A DNA stretch of 14,224 nucleotides, taken from assembly GCA_031272415.1 (NCBI GenBank), contig JAISTU010000061.1:1-14224 (forward strand). The letters run 5' to 3'. Shown one piece after another: positions 1-5,983 of this stretch; within the stretch, counting starts at the first letter, position 1; every line of letters starts with the position of its first letter. Both the position numbers and the translations under genes were made by a program. The notes under the pieces are model-generated. The model saw only the letters and a list, made by a program, of their open reading frames with translations, searched no databases and was not told the DNA's origin. The stretch is from Bacteroidales bacterium (GTDB taxonomy: Bacteria > Bacteroidota > Bacteroidia > Bacteroidales > WCHB1-69).

Positions 1-85
1 ATTTTCGCATAAAATTGTTCTAAAATATTTTTTTCAACCTTTTTTTTGCATCTCATTGATAATCAGAGAGAATAATAAACAATTG
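1..85 (-). repeat. Dispersed repeat, copy A (inverted partner of 8434-8516)
   Basis: Read on the minus strand, this stretch aligns over its whole length with 8434-8516 on the plus strand, with about eight mismatches and a 3-nt gap. Shared blocks include TCTGATTATCAATGA and ATATTTTAGAACA followed by TTTATGCGAAAAT. The last part is the ATTTTAGAAC core found at four other places in the window. The element runs off the left edge, so a following heptamer tract like that of copy B cannot be checked. Confidence 0.75.
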
Positions 86-217
86 TAAATCAAGAATATA
101 CAAAATAATTTGAAAAAAATCGTTCCTGTCAATACTGTCCTTGCTCTCATACCCACTCCCCACCTTACTCGCAATCCTCTGATTTTCAGCGTAATAATGT
201 TTAGTATATTCTGTCAT
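53..217 (-). pseudogene. Rhs/YD-repeat core fragment, truncated
   Basis: This 54-codon frame starts at ATG 217-215 and ends at TGA 55-53. Its first ~22 residues contain TKHYYAENQRIASKVGSGY, which I recognise as a conserved segment of Bacteroidota Rhs proteins. In full-length proteins this segment normally lies upstream of the HLGSTQLVTD-type core. The Rhs-like part ends near residue 35; the remaining codons (LQLFIILSDYQ) are read out of repeat copy A, so the reading frame is cut by that junction. It lies downstream of the candidate toxin/immunity pair on the same strand, where decayed or alternative Rhs tips often sit. It has no visible promoter and is probably not functional. The Rhs assignment rests on motif recognition only. 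Confidence 0.6.
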
Positions 218-281
218 TGTCTTATTTATATAACGTTAATTTGACTATAATATTATGTTTTTTTGCAAAAAAATAGTAAAA

Positions 282-731
282 TCAGATTATACTTTTGAAA
301 AAATATATTCGCGGACAATCTTTAAATTCAACACATTTACATATTGTATCTGTTTTATAGGCAAAATATAACGGATAGAACCATGTTAATGACTCCATTT
401 GGGGGACTCTCAACCAGCATCTAAATAATTCAAAATCATACATTTGGTCTTTTTTTATGATATTTTCATTAAAATTCTCTTTAGGTATAACAACAAGTAT
501 TGTATCGTTTATACTATTTATCGTTTCTAATGATAAAGATAAATTATACTCTTTAATGTTAAAGATAAATAATTTTAAAGTGTCTATTGTTCTAAAATCA
601 ACTAAATCTATGCCATCAAAATCACCTATATTTTCTGTTCTCTCTGATTTTAATGTTTTATCTTTAACATTTTTTAAATAAGAGCATCCTGCCGATAGTA
701 GCAAAATTATCATAATCAATACATTTTTCAT
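282..731 (-). CDS. Small putative lipoprotein, candidate immunity partner of the Rhs tip
   Basis: The 149-residue product begins with a hydrophobic stretch (residues 4-12) and LLSAGC ending at Cys16, a slightly atypical lipobox, so an acylated, envelope-anchored protein is likely. The mature part is rich in Asp, Glu and Ile, with a few cysteines near the C-terminus (CKCVEFKDC). I recognise no family. Its ATG (731-729) overlaps the TGA stop of the upstream Rhs-tip gene in an ATGA, which implies translational coupling and no promoter of its own. In polymorphic toxin loci the small gene directly after the toxin tip usually encodes its immunity protein, so that is the leading inference. A lipid anchor would fit protection against a toxin acting in the envelope. 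An unrelated small lipoprotein remains possible. Confidence 0.6.
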   Translation of the reverse strand: MKNVLIMIILLLSAGCSYLKNVKDKTLKSERTENIGDFDGIDLVDFRTIDTLKLFIFNIKEYNLSLSLETINSINDTILVVIPKENFNENIIKKDQMYDFELFRCWLRVPQMESLTWFYPLYFAYKTDTICKCVEFKDCPRIYFFKSII

Positions 732-1690
732 TGTTCAGGGTCTGTTTTAATTATAGTATTTATTAATTTTCTATCCCAACCATTTTTGATATATATTTTA
801 CCAGGGTATGTACTCCCATCTAAAACCATTATAGTAGATTTATGCCGGGGGTCAGCGTCTTGTGCTTTTGAATGCGCATTCTCGTATGCTTGCATATCTG
901 CAGGATTATTTACTTGTCCATTGGCAGATTTGAGAGGGCGCCCAGCACCCGGATTATCTACACCTCCTATGTAAGATTCTAACACCTCATGTAAAGTTGT
1001 AACTCCTTCTCCTAATTCATAAAAATCATCAATTATCTTTGCCATATTAGGATTAATCGTTTGTCGAGTATATACCTTGCCATCATCAACACATATTTCA
1101 CTTCCTTCAAAAGCCCCACCAACAAACCACTTGCCATCTTCCGTGTGCCCGGAATTTGTTGCATTTATATCAACGATTACATTTTCATCTGTTATTGCTA
1201 ATAATAACAACTTATCTGCGTCTGTTTTAGCCTTCCCTTTTGCAGTAACAACACCGTCTATCATTTTAAGTTTTAGACTTGTTGATTTATTTAATTGCTG
1301 AAAAGTAGCATTAGCTGCTGCGCCAGAAATTCTTACTATCTTCCCTGTGGGATCAATAAAATTTAGTGGTGAATTCGCACAGTAACTATACGGCGACAAA
1401 GTAGGATACTTCTCAAACAGCGGATCCCTACTTATAAACACCGGCGGACTCTGATACCTCGCCTCAAAATAATACATGCCACTTTCTTCATCTAATTCCT
1501 TCCCATTAAACTTAAAATCAGGCACTTGTCCGCTGCTCCAATCGATGTTATACTCATTCACCACTTCTCCGAAAGGTGCGTATTCTACCTGCTGTACAGC
1601 CTCACCCGTCCCATCTGTTACTAACTGCGTGCTACTCAGGTGATTGCCGGTATAATAATGCTTTGTAATTTCTTCTATTCTATCTTTCAT
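728..1690 (-). CDS. Orphan Rhs tip with C-terminal candidate toxin domain
   Basis: From the ATG at 1690 the product has 320 residues. Residues ~8-117 are the end of an Rhs core: KHYYTGNHLSSTQLVTD, VEYAPFGEV, FNGKELDEESGMYYFEARY, SRDPLFEKYP and the closing FIDPTGK. Full Rhs proteins exceed 1000 residues, so nearly all of the shell-forming part is missing. After DPTGK comes a ~200-residue domain unlike Rhs, with LHEVLESY (His234, Glu235, Glu238), AYENAHSKA (His273) and His283. This pattern could bind a metal as in a metallopeptidase, but that is inference. The frame stays open upstream to 1774, with a TTG start possible at 1729; I prefer the ATG because Rhs similarity starts just after it. No -7 box is seen upstream. 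The stop overlaps the next gene. It may be a displaced toxin cassette awaiting recombination rather than an expressed gene. Confidence 0.7.
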   Translation of the reverse strand: MKDRIEEITKHYYTGNHLSSTQLVTDGTGEAVQQVEYAPFGEVVNEYNIDWSSGQVPDFKFNGKELDEESGMYYFEARYQSPPVFISRDPLFEKYPTLSPYSYCANSPLNFIDPTGKIVRISGAAANATFQQLNKSTSLKLKMIDGVVTAKGKAKTDADKLLLLAITDENVIVDINATNSGHTEDGKWFVGGAFEGSEICVDDGKVYTRQTINPNMAKIIDDFYELGEGVTTLHEVLESYIGGVDNPGAGRPLKSANGQVNNPADMQAYENAHSKAQDADPRHKSTIMVLDGSTYPGKIYIKNGWDRKLINTIIKTDPEQ

Positions 1691-2018
1691 TTTATCAAAG
1701 TTTTGTCTTACATTGTTTTTTAACGTCAAATCACCGATATTATTGTATATTTTTTCCCGACTTCGACGGTCTTGTCATTTTGAGAAAAAAAAATTAACTT
1801 CCTTATTATCAGTGTTTTATATTTTTAAGAAACGGATTTTTGAAATATAGTGTCCCCCCCCGCTAAATCGTAATGTGTTGATACTCTTTTGTTTACAAAT
1901 CGGAATCATTGATATTGAGGCTATTTTAGAAGAATAGTTAATAGTACTACATCGTATTTATTTAGAGGCTATTCTTTCGGGGGGAGTCTCTTTTCTGTTT
2001 TTTTGCCGTTTATTTTTT

Positions 2019-2043
2019 TAGAGTGTAGAGTGTAGAGTGTAGA
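2019..2043 (-). repeat. Heptamer tandem repeat (TAGAGTG)3 plus TAGA
   Basis: Three perfect TAGAGTG units occupy 2019-2025, 2026-2032 and 2033-2039, followed by a partial TAGA. On the minus strand the unit reads CACTCTA, the same heptamer as at 8531-8565. As there, the tract follows the A7 end of an ATTTTAGAAC/AAAATGCA7-type core. Heptameric tandem repeats between genes are known from Bacteroidota and, as STRRs, from cyanobacteria. Confidence 0.9.
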
Positions 2044-2080
2044 TTTTTTTGCATTTTGGGATAAAATTGTTATAAAAAAT
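2044..2080 (-). repeat. Dispersed AT-rich core repeat, copy D
   Basis: On the minus strand this reads ATTTTTTATAACAATTTTAT followed by CCCAAAATGCAAAAAAA. It matches the cores at 1-34, 4068-4101, 8491-8520 and 12831-12864. This is the most diverged copy in its 5' half (TATAAC for TAGAAC). It runs directly into the CACTCTA heptamers. Confidence 0.7.
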
Positions 2081-2130
2081 GAAAATGGGTAGTTATTTTT
2101 GCCCCCTTTCATCTTTCACCCTGAACTCTG

Positions 2131-2165
2131 TCCTTTTACCCTGTACCTTTTGGGGTAAGGCATGC
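2131..2165 (+). repeat. Hairpin repeat, copy 1 (partner at 12767-12804)
   Basis: TTACCC (2136-2141) pairs with GGGTAA (2153-2158) around an 11-nt loop, TGTACCTTTTG. A second copy on the minus strand at 12767-12804 has TTGCCC/GGGCAA around TGTACCATTTTGG. The third stem pair thus changes from A-T to G-C with pairing kept. The flanks are also similar: CTTTT before the stem and GGC(A/T)TGC after it. It could act as an RNA hairpin or be a small repeat element. Confidence 0.6.
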
Positions 2166-2182
2166 CATTGCCCCTGCATTAT

Positions 2183-2199
2183 CCTCCTGTGAGAGGAGG
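2183..2199 (-). terminator. GC-rich hairpin just after the SUMF1-like gene
   Basis: CCTCCT (2183-2188) pairs perfectly with AGGAGG (2194-2199) around a 5-nt loop. It starts 5 nt beyond the TAG stop at 2205-2207 of the minus-strand gene. No U-tract follows in the direction of transcription, so a classical intrinsic terminator is not proven. It may instead protect the 3' end of the message. Confidence 0.4.
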
Positions 2200-2204
2200 G
2201 CGGG

Positions 2205-3971
2205 CTAATTTTCAACAGTCGAAGTACAGGCAAGCCGAAAACCTATTGTCGCGTAACGATCATTGGGATAGTTGTTGCCACGAACGGTTATACGACAATT
2301 TATTGCACCTGTACCCCAATAACCCCCACGGGGAACGCGCCAAGTGCCTACTATTGTGCCTACAGGGTCAGTTTGTGGATCTGAAGGATAAGTATTTAAC
2401 CAATCTTGACACCACTCTGCAACATTGCCACTCATATCATAAATCCCTAACACATTAGGCTGTTTTTGCCCGACAATTTGGGTGCCATAACCGGGTTGAA
2501 TATTATCCCAATACCAACCGACTTTATCCAATGTATCGCTACCACTATATTTATAATTTTGCTGTTGAGTACCGCCACGTGCTGCAAATTCCCATTCCGC
2601 CTCTGTCAATAATCGATATTGTTTTCCTGTTAATGAGTCTAATTTATGGATAAACAACTCAATATCATTCCTGCTGACAAGATATGCGGGATAATTATCG
2701 CCCAATCCACGCCAATCTTCCCACCCAGGATGATAATCATTACTATCGCACATCACTGCATTCCACAATGCTTGTGTTACCTCAAATTTTCCGATATAAT
2801 AATTTTTTGTCAAAGTTACCTCATGCACAGGGGCTTCGTTAGTATAAGCATTTTCGTCATAATGGGTATCTAACGGATTCTGCTTTTGTGCCCCCATTAA
2901 AAAAGTTCCCGCCTCAACAGCAATCATATCAAAACTTACTCCATTGACAGTTTCTGTGTAATCGACAAAAGAAGTATCCATTGTAAAAGTTATGGTTTCA
3001 TGATTGGCATCTTTTGTGCTTGATATTGAGTTCATTACAATACCTCCGCTGAATTTTGAGTAACCTACATAAGTTAAATTATCCCCCGCAGCGAAAGGAT
3101 TTGCGATATTTAATTTCTGCTTTTTTGCAACAATTTTGATTTCATTTTCCCTCTGCAACACCAAGATTGTGTCAGGCGAGAGCAAAGTTACTGTCCAATC
3201 TTTTGTTGTGTTAATTATTTTTACGCTATCCAATGCAATATGTTGATTATCAGTTGTTTGTGCGACAAAAGTAAGTACTGTTTCGATAAGGATGTTCATC
3301 ATAAATGTTATTTTTTCATCTGTATAGCCTTTTATATCCGGCATTGTTTCGGTTACGACTGTTCCATATTCGGCAGTTACATAGCCTACATAAATAAATC
3401 TATCGCCTGCATTGCAAAGATTTTGGGTAGTTAATTTATGCAAATTGGCAACATTTTTACCTGTTTTTGCAATTTTTAAGCCAAACTCGCCACCTCCGTC
3501 CAAACAAAGCATTTTCAATGTTTGACTGCCTTTGGAAGTTGTTACCTGTAAAAGATAAGTTTGTGCCGTACCGACCGACATTTCAAGGCAATAAACGCCT
3601 GCCTCTAATTGTTTTTCTTCTGCTAAACAAACCTTTCCGGTAAGGTCGTAGAGAACCATCTCAACAGTCTCATTTTCAGGCAATTGTAATTCAACGTTGG
3701 TCGTTTTGCTAAACGGATTAGGAACATTCTGCAAAAGCAAAAAATGCTTATTTTCAAAACTTTCCACTCCATTTTTACCTTCAATTGTTATCGCTGTGTC
3801 GGGGAATACCAACATTTGCGACCAATTTTGTGTTGTATTGGTTACTTTAACGCTATCCAATGCGATATAAGTATCATCAGTTGTTTTCGCCGTAAAAGTC
3901 AGCGTTGTGTTTTGTGCCGATAACGCACTTATGCTCAATGATAGAGCCAAAAATAATGCCTTTTTCATCAT
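2205..3971 (-). CDS. Secreted SUMF1/FGE-like protein with internal T9SS sorting-domain-like module
   Basis: From the ATG at 3971 the product has 588 residues. The open frame reaches 4010, but that upstream ATG lies inside the promoter box, and the signal peptide (MMKKALFLALSLSISALSA, cleavage before Gln20) fits the 3971 start. A ~43-residue unit occurs twice (24-66 and 233-275: LTF.A.TTD, ALDSVK, NTT, PDT), each followed by AGD...YVGY (188-197, 295-304). In the first unit, residues ~81-154 look like a type A T9SS sorting domain (QNVPNPF, LPENETV, YDLTGKV, AGVYCLE). Residues 344-583 are a SUMF1-like fold (AGTFLMGA, FEVTQALWNAV, LLTEAEWEFAARGG, YDMSGNVAEWCQDW, GFRLA). The catalytic cysteine pair of true formylglycine-generating enzymes is not intact: RGGYWGTGAINCR keeps one Cys (559). 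It is probably a surface or secreted non-enzymatic protein. Confidence 0.8.
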   Translation of the reverse strand: MMKKALFLALSLSISALSAQNTTLTFTAKTTDDTYIALDSVKVTNTTQNWSQMLVFPDTAITIEGKNGVESFENKHFLLLQNVPNPFSKTTNVELQLPENETVEMVLYDLTGKVCLAEEKQLEAGVYCLEMSVGTAQTYLLQVTTSKGSQTLKMLCLDGGGEFGLKIAKTGKNVANLHKLTTQNLCNAGDRFIYVGYVTAEYGTVVTETMPDIKGYTDEKITFMMNILIETVLTFVAQTTDNQHIALDSVKIINTTKDWTVTLLSPDTILVLQRENEIKIVAKKQKLNIANPFAAGDNLTYVGYSKFSGGIVMNSISSTKDANHETITFTMDTSFVDYTETVNGVSFDMIAVEAGTFLMGAQKQNPLDTHYDENAYTNEAPVHEVTLTKNYYIGKFEVTQALWNAVMCDSNDYHPGWEDWRGLGDNYPAYLVSRNDIELFIHKLDSLTGKQYRLLTEAEWEFAARGGTQQQNYKYSGSDTLDKVGWYWDNIQPGYGTQIVGQKQPNVLGIYDMSGNVAEWCQDWLNTYPSDPQTDPVGTIVGTWRVPRGGYWGTGAINCRITVRGNNYPNDRYATIGFRLACTSTVEN

Positions 3972-4005
3972 TCTACTATTTTTATAATTTGTTGTTAAAA
4001 AAAAA

Positions 4006-4050
4006 TACAAAGATACACAATTTTATCAATTAAAAATTAAAACCTTTTTT
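4006..4050 (-). repeat. Promoter-containing repeat, copy P1 (partner 8021-8066)
   Basis: The plus-strand sequence TACAAAGATACAC, then TCAATTAAAAATTAAAA, then CCTTTTTT is almost identical to 8021-8066. Both copies lie ahead of minus-strand genes at nearly the same distance from the start codon, and both contain the -7 box. The AATTAAA part is itself a heptamer-type tandem. Confidence 0.7.
4008..4015 (-). promoter_or_regulatory. Bacteroidota -7 promoter box, SUMF1-like gene
   Basis: The minus strand reads TATCTTTG, matching TAnnTTTG, 36 nt before the ATG at 3971. A -33 element at the usual 19-21 nt spacing is not clear. Its position rules out the upstream ATG at 4010 as the start of a message from this promoter. 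Confidence 0.65.
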
Positions 4051-4051
4051 T

Positions 4052-4121
4052 AATTGAGAATTGAGAATTTTAGAACGTTTTTATACCAAAATGCAAAAAA
4101 AGCCTTACAGTTTCCACTCTA
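4052..4121 (+). repeat. Composite repeat, copy C: AATTGAG x2, core, one CACTCTA
   Basis: AATTGAG occurs at 4052-4058 and 4059-4065. The core at 4068-4101 reads ATTTTAGAACGTTTTTATAC then CAAAATGCAAAAAAA. A single CACTCTA follows at 4115-4121. The order (core, then CACTCTA) is the same as at 2019-2080 and 8491-8565. The element fills the gap between the cdaA stop and the promoter of the next minus-strand gene. Confidence 0.7.
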
Positions 4122-4157
4122 AAATCTTAATTTTTAATTATCCTCTTCGGTTTCCTT

Positions 4158-4940
4158 TTATGTAAGGGCGGTTTCTAAGTAAGTTTTTAGGTCGGCGGGT
4201 GTAACGTGGGAGGTGATTTTTCCTTCGCAGCAGTGGGAAATTGCACCCGTTTGTTCGGAGACCACGATAGCAATACAATCCGCCGTTTCGGTAGCACCAA
4301 TGGCAGAGCGATGACGGAGACCCATATCTGACGGAATATCAGACCGTTGTGAAACAGGCAAAATACACCTTGCCGCCACCATTGTCTGTTGAATGATAAT
4401 CAATGCGCCGTCATGAAGAGGCGTATTTTTAAAAAAAATGGTTTCTATCAATTCGGCTGATGTTTTTGCATTGATAATCTCGCCGGTAGAGATATAATTT
4501 TCCATTTTATTTTCTTTAGCAATGAGAATCAAAGCCCCCGTTTGTGTTTGAGACATTTTTTGGCAAGCATTTACAATACGGTCAATTTTCACTTTTTGTT
4601 TGCCTCTTTTTTCTTTCCAAATCAAAAAATTGGCTCTTTTAAACGGATTTTTACTGCCAATAAAGAGCAAAAATTGCCGAATTTCGGGCTGAAAAACAAT
4701 AATTAACGCAATAATGCCCACACTTACAAATTGCCCTAATATTTCGGAGAGCAAAGTAAGGTGAAAAATAACCACTACTTTCCAAAAAAGATATAATGCC
4801 AACAGCCCCAGAAAGATATGCAGTGCGGCTGTGCCTCTCATCAAACGAAAAAGAAAATAAAACAACACCCCCACCATAAAAATATCTATGATGTCGGAAA
4901 ATGTAAATTTCAGAAAATCAAGAAATAAAAGGGTGTTCAT
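4158..4940 (-). CDS. cdaA: Diadenylate cyclase CdaA (c-di-AMP synthase)
   Basis: The 260-residue membrane protein converts two ATP to c-di-AMP, a second messenger tied to osmolyte and envelope control. Three hydrophobic segments lie at about residues 18-32, 41-58 and 65-83, with the family stretch RGTAALHIFLGLLALY between the first two. The cytoplasmic DAC domain follows, with LHDGALIII (Asp177-Gly178-Ala179) and GLRHRSAIG (Arg209-His210-Arg211), the two nucleotide-binding motifs, both intact. Its ATG overlaps the gldB stop in an ATGA, so it is translationally coupled and is the last gene of the epimerase operon. No CdaR-like regulator lies next to it. The length is normal for the family, and the identity is firm from the motifs. 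Confidence 0.95.
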   Translation of the reverse strand: MNTLLFLDFLKFTFSDIIDIFMVGVLFYFLFRLMRGTAALHIFLGLLALYLFWKVVVIFHLTLLSEILGQFVSVGIIALIIVFQPEIRQFLLFIGSKNPFKRANFLIWKEKRGKQKVKIDRIVNACQKMSQTQTGALILIAKENKMENYISTGEIINAKTSAELIETIFFKNTPLHDGALIIIQQTMVAARCILPVSQRSDIPSDMGLRHRSAIGATETADCIAIVVSEQTGAISHCCEGKITSHVTPADLKTYLETALT

Positions 4941-5977
4941 TTTCTTTTAGGCTTATATTTTGATTCTGTTAAAATTTGTTGAGCGTCTAATTGAATTGCC
5001 AAATCGGAGAGTGTTTTTTGCGGATTATTTTTCAGCCACGAACGACATATTTGCCAGCCTATCCATTTGCCGATAGCCCCCGGTGATTGTTTGCCAAATG
5101 CAGCCGTAAAAGGTGCATCACCCACAAATTTGCGAATATTTTTTTTATCTGTGGAATACAAAAGGTTCTTTTCTATCAAATAAGCCCAAATTTGACCTTC
5201 ATTTTGGGTCGCCCAATCAATTTTTTGCTGTTCAAAGGGGAACAAAACACTATCGGGCAATTCCGGCAAAAGTGCCTCCATAAAAAGCAAAGTTTTTCCC
5301 TCCGTAATCATCTCTTCGAGCATGGTTGAGCGACTTTCTTTGCAAGATATATATTGATATGAAATTTCTCGCATCGCATCAGGGATTGCATATTGTCTTG
5401 AAAATCTTTTACTTATATACTTTGGTACTTCCGCTCCTAATTTTTTATAAAGCGAAAAATTGCTCCCTAAATACCAATCCAAATTGATAATCAACAGACT
5501 ATCAACATATAACGCATGTGGTATATTGTCCAAACCTGATATGGCAGTATAAACGCGTGGAATTTTTGCCTTCGGAAAATAGTATTTCAACAGCGAAAAA
5601 GCATTATTGAGTTGTTTTTCCCAATCGGAAATATCTTTGTATTGTTGATTGACTGCTTTGAGAAGTTGTTGATTTACAGGGTAATTCAAAAACATTTTCA
5701 AACCTTCTGCAACATTAGGGTCTTGCGGATTATCACCAATAAAAAAACTGTAATCTTTTTGCATCGCTTGCAAGCCGGCGGTCATATTATTGGTATCAAA
5801 GGCGGCTAAGGCTTGCTCACAACGCAGAATTTTAATATCAATTTTTTCTCTTTGGCGAATGGACTCAATTTTTGATGCTTTCACTTTGGGGACGACCTTT
5901 GATGAGTTACGGTTGCAACGGTCGCAGCCCGAAAGCGTAAAAATCAATGCCAACAATACAAAGATATGTTTATTCAT
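4937..5977 (-). CDS. gldB: Gliding motility lipoprotein GldB
   Basis: The 346-residue protein has a signal peptide with a canonical lipobox LSGC (Cys18), so it should be lipid-anchored in the envelope. The body matches the GldB pattern I know: a central LYVDSLLIINLDWYLG, then PKYISKRF, EMITEGKTLLFMEALLP, NEGQIWAYLIEKNLLYS, and near the C-terminus PGAIGKWIGWQICRSWL. GldB is needed for gliding and is linked to T9SS function in Flavobacterium johnsoniae; its biochemical role is unknown. It starts 6 nt after the carboxylase stop, and its own stop overlaps the cdaA start, so it belongs to the same operon. gldC, its neighbour in Flavobacterium, is not adjacent here. A basic C-terminal tail (KYKPKRK) ends the protein. 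Confidence 0.88.
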   Translation of the reverse strand: MNKHIFVLLALIFTLSGCDRCNRNSSKVVPKVKASKIESIRQREKIDIKILRCEQALAAFDTNNMTAGLQAMQKDYSFFIGDNPQDPNVAEGLKMFLNYPVNQQLLKAVNQQYKDISDWEKQLNNAFSLLKYYFPKAKIPRVYTAISGLDNIPHALYVDSLLIINLDWYLGSNFSLYKKLGAEVPKYISKRFSRQYAIPDAMREISYQYISCKESRSTMLEEMITEGKTLLFMEALLPELPDSVLFPFEQQKIDWATQNEGQIWAYLIEKNLLYSTDKKNIRKFVGDAPFTAAFGKQSPGAIGKWIGWQICRSWLKNNPQKTLSDLAIQLDAQQILTESKYKPKRK

Positions 5978-5983
5978 ATTTTT

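Larger units (their letters stand above)
1730..2204. other. Repeat-rich intergenic region, no gene
   Basis: I find no convincing coding frame in these 475 bases. They contain an 8-C run at 1854-1861 and a G6 run near 1979-1984. GAGGCTATT is duplicated at 1917-1925 and 1965-1973. AAGAATAG at 1930-1937 is complementary to CTATTCTT at 1969-1976. The right half holds the heptamer tract, a core repeat, a covarying hairpin repeat and a GC-rich hairpin, each listed separately. The region separates two minus-strand genes but shows no clear promoter for the Rhs tip. Confidence 0.7.

Noticed and set aside
258..273. Perfect palindrome TTTTTTTGCAAAAAAA downstream of the small lipoprotein gene
   Set aside because: It consists only of A/T runs around GC and would form a very weak hairpin; similar runs are common here, so I did not call a terminator.
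1745..1790. Stretch resembling a known intergenic motif (CGACTTCGACGGTC, GTCATTTTGAGA)
   Set aside because: The resemblance to a common Bacteroidota repeat is too short and degraded to call.
1854..1984. C8 and G6 runs as possible phase-variation tracts
   Set aside because: They lie in non-coding sequence with no gene or promoter positioned to be switched by them.
2162..2458. Plus-strand open frame of 98 codons
   Set aside because: Antisense to the well-supported SUMF1-like coding region, with low-complexity composition and no promoter or homology.
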